NCBI GenBank assembly: GCA_003615045.1
Contig: ML014231.1
Span: 1-59,314, forward strand
Origin: Caulochytrium protostelioides
Taxonomy: Eukaryota > Chytridiomycota > Caulochytriomycetes > Caulochytriales > Caulochytriaceae
Length of the DNA stretch: 59,314 nt
Reading direction: 5' to 3'
The notes under the pieces were generated by a model. That model saw only the letters and a list, made by a program, of their open reading frames with translations, did not search any database and was not told where the DNA came from. Position 1 is the stretch's first letter, and each line of letters starts with the position of its first letter. Position numbers and translations under genes: made by a program. This document shows, in pieces, positions 52,102 through 59,314 of the stretch.

Positions 52102-52550
52102 CGTACGCGCCCGCCTCGGGTCACGTGCGAACCCGCCTCAGCGATCGATCGTCCTCGCGAGGAGGCCGACGCCGATGCGGCCAGAACGATCGATCGCTCT
52201 GCGTCGAAGCTGCACAACGACAAGGCCCCCCCCTCAAGAGTCCTTCCAGCGACCGACGCGGTCGCACCCGTCTCGCGGTCGCCGCCGGTGGACGGGTGGA
52301 CGGCCCCCCCTCAGCCGCATGGACCGGCTGTCGTCAACCCAAATTCATACTCTTCCGTGACTTTGAAACCGTCCGATCGCTGATCGCTGCGAGTCGCGTG
52401 CTGACACGGGTGAGGTGGTGCGTGCACAACCCGGTCATCCCCGTTTTCCACATGCGCGCACCGCGAGCGCCCGCCGTCTGCCGCCCGCCATCGCCTCGCT
52501 GAGCAGCGCTCGACCGTGTGAGACGACTGTACCGTGCGGGAGCGCGCGCG
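51099..52550. other. 1.4-kb divergent region between PI4K and the TMEM135-like gene
   Basis: Open frames of 260-320 codons on both strands have random GC-rich composition and no domain. A GGC run lies at about 52073-52100. No gene is supported. Confidence 0.45.
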
Positions 52551-53448
52551 ATGGGCGGGCACCACTCACCGGCGCCGCCGGTCGTCGACGGCTCGGCCCG
52601 GTCCCGTGCGATCGGCCGGGTGCTGCCAGACTCGGCGGGGGATCCGGCAGTGACCTCGCCGCTCGAGGCCGACGCCGCCTTAGCCCCGCACGACCGATCC
52701 CAGGATCCATCAAGGGAGCGATCGCCGACGGACCGCGGCGCCTGGCTCTCGCCGGCGGCCCGGTCGAGCCTGAGTCTGCAGGCGCTGCTGCCGAGCGCCT
52801 CGCGGCTGTGGCTCGACACGCGCGATCGGGTCCTGAGCGAGCGCCAGGCCAAGACGCTCGCGTCCATCCAGAAGGTGCTGCTGCGCACGCTCAGCGCAAG
52901 CACCCGCGCGTATCTGGCGGGCCTGCTCGTCTCGGGCCTGCCGGCGATCCTCATCGCGCTCGTGACGCGGCTCACGCAGCAGCTCCTCCTGCAGCGCGGC
53001 CGCCGGCCCGCGAAGCCCGCCGTGCCGCTGGCGACGCTGCTGCTCGGGATCACGCGCCGCGCCGTGAACGCCGACCTCCCGCGGTTCCTCAGTATCCTCT
53101 TCGGCACCTTCCACTTCCTCGACGGCATCTTCTTCCGCGTCGTCGTCCACTGGTCGCTCCTCAACCGCGTCTACCGGCCCACACGCATCCGCTCCTCGAC
53201 GCGGCTCGCCGGCCCGCTCGACCGCAGCGCCCGCGGCGACGTGGCCGACGTCCACAGCCTGGCGCCCCTCTCCGGTGCCGCCCGCGGCGCCCTGCCCGCC
53301 GGCGGCCACGGCACCTACCCGGGCGTCATCCGCCGCATCCCGCATGCCGCTACGCCGCACGCCGGCGTCACGCTGCGCCCGCATCCCCATCACCGAAAAG
53401 ACCACAGCGGCAGCGCGAGCGGCCCACCGGGAAGCAGTGGTCTCGGTC

Positions 53449-53479
<31 letters not shown>

Positions 53480-55031
53480 GACTCCGGCTAACGCGACCGC
53501 CACCGCCACCGCTAACGCAAATGCAGTCACCAGCGCCACGGGCACGACGACCTCGACACAGACGGGGCCGTCGCTGCCACCGTCGCGGCCGCTCGTCGCG
53601 CCGCTCACGATCGGAAGCGAAGACGAGGCCGAGGATTCGGACACTACGGCCACCAGCGAGAGCTGGTCCGCCCGGTCCGGCACCTCCGCAGCGTCTATGA
53701 TGCGCAAACGGGGCCGCCCGGCCTTCTTTTCCTCGTTCTCCAATGATGATCTCGCCGGCGAGGTCCACGACGACCACGGTGGCCATGATGGCGAGGCCCC
53801 GCACCCGGCGGACGGCGACGATGACGACGACGATGTCAGTGTGAGCGATTCGACGACGGATCTCGTGAATTTGGCATGGAAGGGGGTGGTCACGAAGCCG
53901 CAAATCCCCAAATTCGTCGCCGGCGTGATTGCCGGCGCCTGTGCGTACCGGAGCCTGCGCCGCCCGCGGCCCGACTTTGCGCTGTTTATGGGCGTCCGGG
54001 CCCTCGACTCGCTGATTCAGTTCCAGCAGCCGCTCGTCTCATCCATGTTTGCCTGGGTGCCCCGGCCCATCTATGACCACGCCGACACGGTCGTCTTTGT
54101 GCTCTCCAGCTGGGAGATCATGCGGTCCTGGTTCTACTGGTAAGACCATCATGCTGACGACTCATGCTATGCGTGATGCCATGCGTGATGTCTCGCGTGA
54201 TGATACGTTTCAAATCGACGCCACAGCGCGGCACGTCTCGAATGGCTTGACTCACCCGACCCTTTTTTTCTGATGCACAGTCCCGATGCTTTACCCAAGT
54301 CGTATGCGAACTGGATTACCAGTATGGCCGACATTGAGCCGCCCATTCTCGAAGCGTTGAAGTTGTCCAAGGAAGGGCTTGTCTCCTACACAAAGCCAAT
54401 GCCGGACAACCAGCTCGCGGTCAGTGCAATGGACACGCTGAAGCTGCCGCTGAGCTGGGGCAATGCCGATTTCGGCCAATTCCCGTGCTGGATCACACAC
54501 GGTGACCTCATCTCGTGTCCACGTCATTGGTGGCAAATCTTCTGGAGCGCCTTCCAGCGCGCTCTCCGCATCTACGTGCCCGTCCATCTCATCCCGGCGC
54601 TTATCTTTAGTCGGCCCAAAACGATGGACGCGATGGCGCGGATGCTGCAGCGCACCACCTTCCATGCGCTCCACTCGACCACGTTCCTCAGCATGTTCGT
54701 CACCATCATTTGGAGCTCGATCTGCGTCGTGCGGCGCACCACCGGCCAGGACACCGCCCTCGGCCCGACCCTGGGCTCCTTCCTGTGCGGGCTGAGTATT
54801 CTGCTCGAGCGCCGGTCTCGACGCCGCGAGATGGGCATCTACACGCTGCCCAAGGCCATCGAAAGCTTGCTGTTCCGCACGGGCATGGTGCGCCAGAGCG
54901 AGCACTGGTTCATGCATCTGGACCTTATGCTTTTTACCGTGTCCATGGGCTACCTCTTCTCGGGGCTCCATGTGCCCGGCGCCGTGCGCCCCACCATCAA
55001 AGCCCTCATGGGCTACTTTGTGCTGGACTGA
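52551..55031 (+). CDS. TMEM135-like multi-span membrane protein (two exons)
   Basis: Exon 1 is 52551-54139 and exon 2 is 54281-55031, around a 141-nt phase-2 intron (donor GTAAGA, pyrimidine-rich TGCACAG acceptor). The product is 779 residues. I start at the first ATG, 52551; the frame is open a little further from a GTG. N-terminal third: hydrophobic helices around AYLAGLLVSGLPAILIALVT, and RAVNADLPRFLSILFGTFHF. A disordered Ser/Thr/Asp insertion follows (about 230-430). The second conserved half has KFVAGVIAGACAYRSLRR and the junction-spanning SSWEIMRSWFY joined to PDALPKSYANWI. It ends with several more membrane segments (VPVHLIPALIF, STTFLSMFVTIIWSSICVV). Fungal TMEM135-family proteins have this two-half, Tim17-related layout and act at peroxisomes, mitochondria and lipid droplets. 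The exact role is unknown. The join restores a continuous helix-turn, supporting the intron. Confidence 0.8.
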
Positions 55032-55209
55032 CCACTCTGAAACGATGGAGCCGCGCGGGGGGCGCCCCTTCGCCATCGCATAAGGCCGATCGCTTGCGGC
55101 TCTCGGCTCTCCGTTTCTATACATACAGGCTCTCCCTTGAGACGACCGAACACGAACACCGAACCGAACACCATGCCCTCCTTGGTGCTCCCGCGGGGGA
55201 CCCCGTGGG
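55032..55209. other. 3' flank of TMEM135-like gene and of Fanzor remnant B
   Basis: A short stretch with no gene. It contains a GC palindrome ggggcgcccc near 55057-55070, beyond the recognisable end of the inverted Fanzor remnant. Confidence 0.4.
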
Positions 55210-55860
55210 GGCAGTACCGCATGCGGTTGATTGCCGGAAACGCTTGCCGACGACGGGCTGCAACGGGGCTTGCCCCGGGAATGTGGTACAACGCAGCAGG
55301 TCCCAGGAGTGAGGTCAGGCAGCGTCGGATGTTCAACGCGGCATAGAGATCGCGGTTCGAAAACTGGCCGTGGGTGGCTTTATACCTCAGCTAACCTCGG
55401 ACCACGATCCCCGGGCGCCGGCGTTGACCGGGTTTCAGAACCACATGCGTCTGGGCATACACCCGGGTCCTGCGGACCCGGTTGACGGCCGTCGGCGCGG
55501 CCGGGGGGGGCGGCCGCCCGGGACGCGCGAGAGATCGGCACGACCATCGGGTCCCGGGTTTGGACCTTGCTCAGGATCTGATTCGTCTCGGCATGCACCG
55601 GGGTCGTCCGGAACTCGCCGACGAGGATGGTGCGGAAATGCTGGGCACACGCCTGGTATGCGCGAGCCGTTGGAACGGCGGTCTGGCTCTTACCCCGGGG
55701 GCAGACTTGGATGCGCTTTAGGCCACCACCACGGGCTTCCGTGGCCGCCCCGTCGGCGACGCGATCGAGGAACTTGGCGAACACTCGCTGCTGGCCTCCG
55801 TACAGCCCCATGTTGGTTCTGCCCGGATCGTTCCCAAAGGTAGAGCAACTCGTCCCCAGG
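55210..55860 (-). mobile_element. Decayed Fanzor (TnpB-like nuclease) gene, C-terminal remnant B
   Basis: Read leftwards, pieces in more than one frame give the Fanzor order. KPVVVA (55721-55738) then S-A-S-K-x-A-P-G fits the RuvC-II-type pattern V-V-A-x-G-A. Then comes VPTARAYQACAQHFRTILVG and EFRTTPVHAETNQILSKV. Finally RYKATHGQFSNRDLYAALNI and RRCLTSLLGPAALYHIPGA carry the RuvC-III motif (Asp codon at 55349-55351). The last block is the better preserved of the two copies and is uninterrupted. Stop codons within the family-aligned path and at least one frame change show it is inactive. No N-terminal domain or zinc-ribbon cysteines are found. The sequence around RYKATHGQ is nearly identical at DNA level to remnant A, so the copies share a fairly recent source. 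It sits between the 3' ends of two converging host genes. Confidence 0.7.
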
Positions 55861-55999
55861 GCGGTCTAAGGCCGAATGTCTTGTCTGCAGCACTCTGGGA
55901 GTCACGATCGATAAATAACAATATGTGCTTCGGTTAGTCCTTCAGGGTGCAATCCCATCGAGATGGCGCAGCACAGTGGGCCAGGAACCGCATAGCCTG
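55861..55999. other. Short A/T-richer spacer
   Basis: Contains gataaataacaatatg at about 55910-55925. It lies between the upstream edge of the Fanzor remnant and the kinase stop. No gene. Confidence 0.4.
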
Positions 56000-58288
56000 C
56001 TAGACGTCGGCAGGGTCGCCCGGCACATAGTCCGTGACCTCCTGGGCCGCCCGGACATACCGATCGAGGTCCTTCAGCCGCGCACGGATCTCGACGACCA
56101 GCTTCGACTGCGGCCACATGTACAGGAAGGGAACGGGCGCCGGGATCGGGATCATGTCGTTCGGCTTGATCAGGGCGAAACGGCTCGAGGCCGCTGCGAG
56201 ATGCGGCATTCCTGGATGCGGCATTCCTGGATGCGGCGCTGCTGGATGTGTCGCCAGCGCAGGCGCGACGTGGCTCAGCCCGCTTGGCCCGCTTGGCCGA
56301 GGCAAGGCATAGGACGGCGCGCTCGCCTCGACGCCGGCAGGTGTCACGTCGTCACTCGACGCGTCGCGGGGCGGAGACCGCCATGCGCCGCGCACGGCAT
56401 CCGGTAGCGGACGCAGCGGACGCGCCTCGGCCGGCTCCTCCACCAGCGGCGTCTCCGCCCCTTCCCACCCACTCTCGCCACTGCGCAGCGCCGCCGCCGC
56501 CTCGCCAGGCCCGCGCCGCCGCGCCGCGTCCTCGTCGCGCGACGCGCCCGACCGGTCCGACCGCGCCGCCGCCGCCGCCGACCGTCCCTGCGGCGACAAC
56601 CGCGGGCCGTGGGCCACGTGGTTGAGCAGCGCGTCGCGCTCGGCCCGCTTCGTGGCCCAGCTGGTCGCCTTCAGGGTGCTCGGCTCGGCGTCCTGCGCCG
56701 CCGCCGCGGGCGCCGGCGCCGGCGCCGGCGACGAGAACGAGGCGGCGGCCGACGGCGTGGTCGGCGCCGGCGGGACGTGGATGCGGCGCACGGTGCCGCT
56801 GCCCGCGTCGTGATCGTGGTCGGTGCGCGCAAAGCCGGAACCCGGGAGTCGCGGCAGCGGCCGCCTACCGCCGCCATGCTCGCTCATGGGCATCGTCTCG
56901 TTCGGGTCGGCGCCGGCGGCGTCCACGGGCGGCCCCGGGTCGTGCAGCAGGTACGCGCCGTGGCTCAGCACGACGCCATGCGCGGCGGCGGCCGCCGCAG
57001 CCGCAGCACTCCGTGGCGGCTCTGGGGGCGGCGGGACGCGGGCGCGGGGGTCGCGGCCCGCCGCGGAGGCGGGGCGCATGGTGGGCGTCTCGACGGCGGT
57101 GACGCGGGTGGACGGCGGTGTCGGCAGGGGCGGCCGCATCGGGGCAGAGCGTGCGGGATCAAGGGTGGTGGTGACCGCGGACGGCGACGGCACCGACGCG
57201 TGGATCTTGGGGACCTCCCGCGAGAGTCGCGGAAGGTCGCCTTTAATGGATTCAAAGACCCAGTCGTCGTCGGAGGGCAAGGCATCCTCGCCATCATCCT
57301 CCTCGTCCTCGCCGCCGCCTTCGCCTCGGCTCTGCCCAGACGCCAGGGAGGGGCCGGAGGACGGAGGTTGGCTGCGCTGCCATGCCTGGTGCCGCCGGAG
57401 CAGATCCTGCAGCGCCATCGGATCGCGCGAGGCGCCGCGGACGAGTTTGGTCTTGAGGAGCTCCTCGGCCGTTGGCCGCAGGTCCGGATTGGTCTGGAGA
57501 CAGAGCGCCACGAATTCGCGCAGGGCCGGGGAGAAGAGCTTCTCCTCGAGCCGGGCGGGCGGCGACCGCGGAATCAGGAAGATGGCGCGCCGCGGGTCCT
57601 GGTCCGCAAACGGCGGGTTGCCCTTGGCGAGCTCGATCATCGTGATGCCGAGCGACCAGATATCGGCTTTGGTGTCGTAGTGTGAGCGCTGGATGATCTC
57701 GGGCGGCATCCAGTAGGGCGTGCCGACAAACGAGGTACGCCGCAAACAGCTGAGGCTAATTTGGCCGGCGACGCCAAAGTCGCACAGCCGCACGCGGCCG
57801 TCCTCGGTCAGAAGGATGTTGGCGGCCTTGATGTCGCGATGGATGATGCCTGCGTGCTTGTGCAGATAGTGCAGGGCCTGGCAGACCTCCGACGCGATCA
57901 CGGCGATGTGACGCTCCTCGATCACCCCCGACTTGAGCACGGACCGCATCGATCCGCCTGAAGCATAGTCCATGATTACCCAGAGCTTCGTGCCCTGCAG
58001 GTATGAGCCGCGGTACTGGATGATATAGGGGCTCTCGCAGTTCGAGAGCAGCGTAATCTCCTTCTGGATGTCCATGATTTCGTCGTCGTCGGTGTCCAGA
58101 TCCAGGACTTTGATCGCCACGACGTCGCCTGTGAGCTTGTGGATGCCGCGGTACACGGCGCCGAACGAGCCGCGGCCTACTTGCTCCAGCCGGGTATACA
58201 GGGCCTCGGCTGGCGTTGTCGCCTTGGGCGGCGCTTTGGTCAGCGCCTCGCCCGGCGCCAGGCCGGCGCCCGCAGGTGGCGCAACCAT
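56000..58288 (-). CDS. Ste20-family (GCK-type) serine/threonine kinase
   Basis: 762 residues from the ATG at 58288; the frame is open upstream, but that part looks non-coding. The kinase domain is at about residues 31-285: GRGSFGAVY (38-46), catalytic Lys60 in VVAIKVLDLDTDDDEI, HRDIKAANIL (150-159), DFG (170-172), and the activation segment with RRTSFVGTPYWMPPE (183-197). The VLDLDTDDDEIMDIQKEI stretch and N-terminal kinase domain mark the GCK-III branch (animal MST3/MST4/STK25, yeast Kic1/Sps1), which acts with Mo25/Cab39 in polarity and septation. Subdomain VIII reads PPE where Ste20 kinases have APE. The following 475 residues are disordered Pro/Ala/Arg-rich. A conserved-looking C-terminal helix segment (PVPFLYMWPQSKLVVEIRAR, LKDLDRYVRAAQEVTDYVPG) could be a partner-binding end. 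A GATGC repeat lies 193 bp upstream. Confidence 0.9.
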   Translation of the reverse strand: MVAPPAGAGLAPGEALTKAPPKATTPAEALYTRLEQVGRGSFGAVYRGIHKLTGDVVAIKVLDLDTDDDEIMDIQKEITLLSNCESPYIIQYRGSYLQGTKLWVIMDYASGGSMRSVLKSGVIEERHIAVIASEVCQALHYLHKHAGIIHRDIKAANILLTEDGRVRLCDFGVAGQISLSCLRRTSFVGTPYWMPPEIIQRSHYDTKADIWSLGITMIELAKGNPPFADQDPRRAIFLIPRSPPARLEEKLFSPALREFVALCLQTNPDLRPTAEELLKTKLVRGASRDPMALQDLLRRHQAWQRSQPPSSGPSLASGQSRGEGGGEDEEDDGEDALPSDDDWVFESIKGDLPRLSREVPKIHASVPSPSAVTTTLDPARSAPMRPPLPTPPSTRVTAVETPTMRPASAAGRDPRARVPPPPEPPRSAAAAAAAAAHGVVLSHGAYLLHDPGPPVDAAGADPNETMPMSEHGGGRRPLPRLPGSGFARTDHDHDAGSGTVRRIHVPPAPTTPSAAASFSSPAPAPAPAAAAQDAEPSTLKATSWATKRAERDALLNHVAHGPRLSPQGRSAAAAARSDRSGASRDEDAARRRGPGEAAAALRSGESGWEGAETPLVEEPAEARPLRPLPDAVRGAWRSPPRDASSDDVTPAGVEASAPSYALPRPSGPSGLSHVAPALATHPAAPHPGMPHPGMPHLAAASSRFALIKPNDMIPIPAPVPFLYMWPQSKLVVEIRARLKDLDRYVRAAQEVTDYVPGDPADV

Positions 58289-58480
58289 GGCGCAGCCACA
58301 CGATACGCAGGAGCGCGTCACCGAGCGAAACCGATGCGCAGCAGGATAGCGACAGCGAGCGAGCGAATGAGCGAGCGGCTTGATCGGTTCTGTCTGCGTC
58401 AACGCGAAACTGGATGGAGGTCGCCGTCGCCGACACGGCGACGATCAAGGGAAGGGGTCGCGGCAGGTCCACTTCCCTCC

Positions 58481-58507
58481 GATGCGATGCGTTGCGATGC
58501 GATGCGG
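58481..58507. repeat. GATGC pentanucleotide repeat (short)
   Basis: About five GATGC/GTTGC units lie about 193 bp upstream of the kinase start. The unit and orientation match the repeats at 5611 and 8201. Confidence 0.7.
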
Positions 58508-59180
58508 TCGGCGAAACGGCCGCGTGGCCGCCGAGATGGACCCCAGCTAGGGCATGGACACGCGCGAGCGGCACGAGTTGCCCTCATCGAGACATCGTGC
58601 GATCGGCGACGAGCACGCCGCCGAGTGCATGTCGCAATCCGACAGTGGCAGCCGCGTGATCTGCGACGAGACGACAATGGCGGGGGCGCTTCGGCCCATC
58701 GGCGCGGCCGCAAGTCCGACAGGAACCCGATGCTTCGACCGCGCCGTGGCCGTGGCGTCGGCTAGAGGCGGCAGGGGCCGCGCCGTTCGCGACCACGGCC
58801 ACGAGTCACGGCCGCGGAGCACGCCACACGAGGTCGGATCGGCATGGGCCGCGCAAAGCGCAGCCAGACCGAACGACTCCCACGTAAAGCCCCGCATGGA
58901 CCCATCGCTAACGAAGCATTCGGTCAGTCCACGATCCAGCACTCATGTCGTTACAGCGACCAGTCGTGCAAATGGGAGCTCGTCTCGTAAGGGCCCAGAC
59001 GCAAAGGCTGCCTACCCACGCTGATATCTTGCAAACGCAATTGCAGACGATTGCTTGATAAGGCTGTATAAAGTATGATCCACTCAGGTCTGTGGTGCTC
59101 GCGATCAAAACGAAAATTTATGAAGACCTCAGGCAGCAAGACCCTCAACAAATAGTACAGCCGATCATAGGTGATGATGC

Positions 59181-59184
59181 AAAA
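59181..59184 (-). terminator. RNA polymerase III T4 terminator
   Basis: Four T residues on the minus strand, five bases after the tRNA-Asp discriminator base, the expected place for Pol III termination. Confidence 0.7.
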
Positions 59185-59189
59185 TCATT

Positions 59190-59261
59190 CTCTCGAACGG
59201 GGAATCGAACCCCGGTCATCCGCGTGACAGGCGGAAGTACTAGCCACTATACTATTCGAGA
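59190..59261 (-). tRNA. tRNA-Asp (anticodon GTC)
   Basis: 72 nt read on the minus strand. The acceptor stem TCTCGAA pairs perfectly with TTCGAGA, followed by discriminator G at 59190, as expected for tRNA-Asp. The D-arm includes the A-box TAGTATAGTGGCTAGTA. The anticodon stem TCCGC/GCGGA encloses the loop CTGTCAC with anticodon GTC at 59226-59228. The T-arm contains GGTTCGATTCC (B-box). There is no intron and CCA is not encoded, as in eukaryotes. Confidence 0.97.
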
Positions 59262-59314
59262 TATTTTTGTTGTGTCAGCGACTTCCTGACGGAAGCGCCT
59301 CCCTCTGCCACGGC

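Larger units (their letters stand above)
58289..59189. other. Kinase upstream region and tRNA 3' flank
   Basis: No supported protein gene. It holds a GATGC repeat and a TATA-like tataaag at about 59067. Open frames on both strands lack domains. The tRNA terminator lies at its right edge. Confidence 0.5.

Noticed and set aside
51261-52223. Minus-strand open frame of 320 codons between PI4K and the TMEM135-like gene
   Set aside because: Random GC-rich composition, no domain, no signal peptide, and overlapped by an equally long open frame on the other strand.
58554-59024. Plus-strand open frame of 156 codons near the tRNA
   Set aside because: No domain or conserved pattern; it overlaps the presumed kinase promoter region.

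Overview
The window is very GC-rich nuclear DNA from a flagellated, early-diverging fungus, most likely a chytrid or blastocladid. Three lines of evidence support this. Fungal housekeeping genes are present: exocyst SEC6, verprolin, a double-bromodomain BDF1-type factor, type II PI 4-kinase (LSB6), TRM82/WDR4, AIM41 and a Ste20-family kinase. They sit beside genes for a motile flagellum: CFAP47, IFT52 and a DRC12-like protein. Genes are dense and mostly single-exon; the few introns are 136-356 nt, have GTAAG donors and AG acceptors, and keep phase. I infer the lineage from protein content, not from a database search.

Layout. 0.6-10.4 kb: a signal-peptide Ala/Pro-rich protein (-), a basic Loc1-like protein (+), a polytopic membrane protein (-), verprolin/WIP (-) and a secreted protein of unknown function (-). 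12.5-21.7 kb: one uninterrupted CFAP47 gene (+). 22-31 kb: AIM41 (-), an unidentified Ala/Pro-rich 816-residue protein (+), IFT52 (-) and a PPR protein (-). 32-36.3 kb: SEC6 (+) and TRM82/WDR4 (-). 37-45.3 kb: a large disordered repeat protein (-), a Fanzor remnant (+) and the BET protein (-). 47-55 kb: a DRC12-like coiled coil (+), type II PI4K (-) and a TMEM135-like membrane protein (+). 55-59.3 kb: a second, inverted Fanzor remnant (-), a Ste20/GCK kinase (-) and tRNA-Asp (-).

Neighbouring genes often converge with short 3' gaps (about 44-210 bp). Divergent starts are separated by 0.7-2 kb spacers carrying microsatellites. No operon logic is expected. The only functional theme is that three flagellar genes lie within about 35 kb.

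The most unusual content is a pair of decayed copies of a Fanzor (eukaryotic TnpB-like, OMEGA-type) nuclease gene. They lie about 13 kb apart in opposite orientation. Both keep the RuvC-III motif and the C-terminal region, and one carries a perfect 16-bp hairpin. Also notable is a GATGC pentanucleotide repeat, in the same orientation, upstream of three different minus-strand genes.
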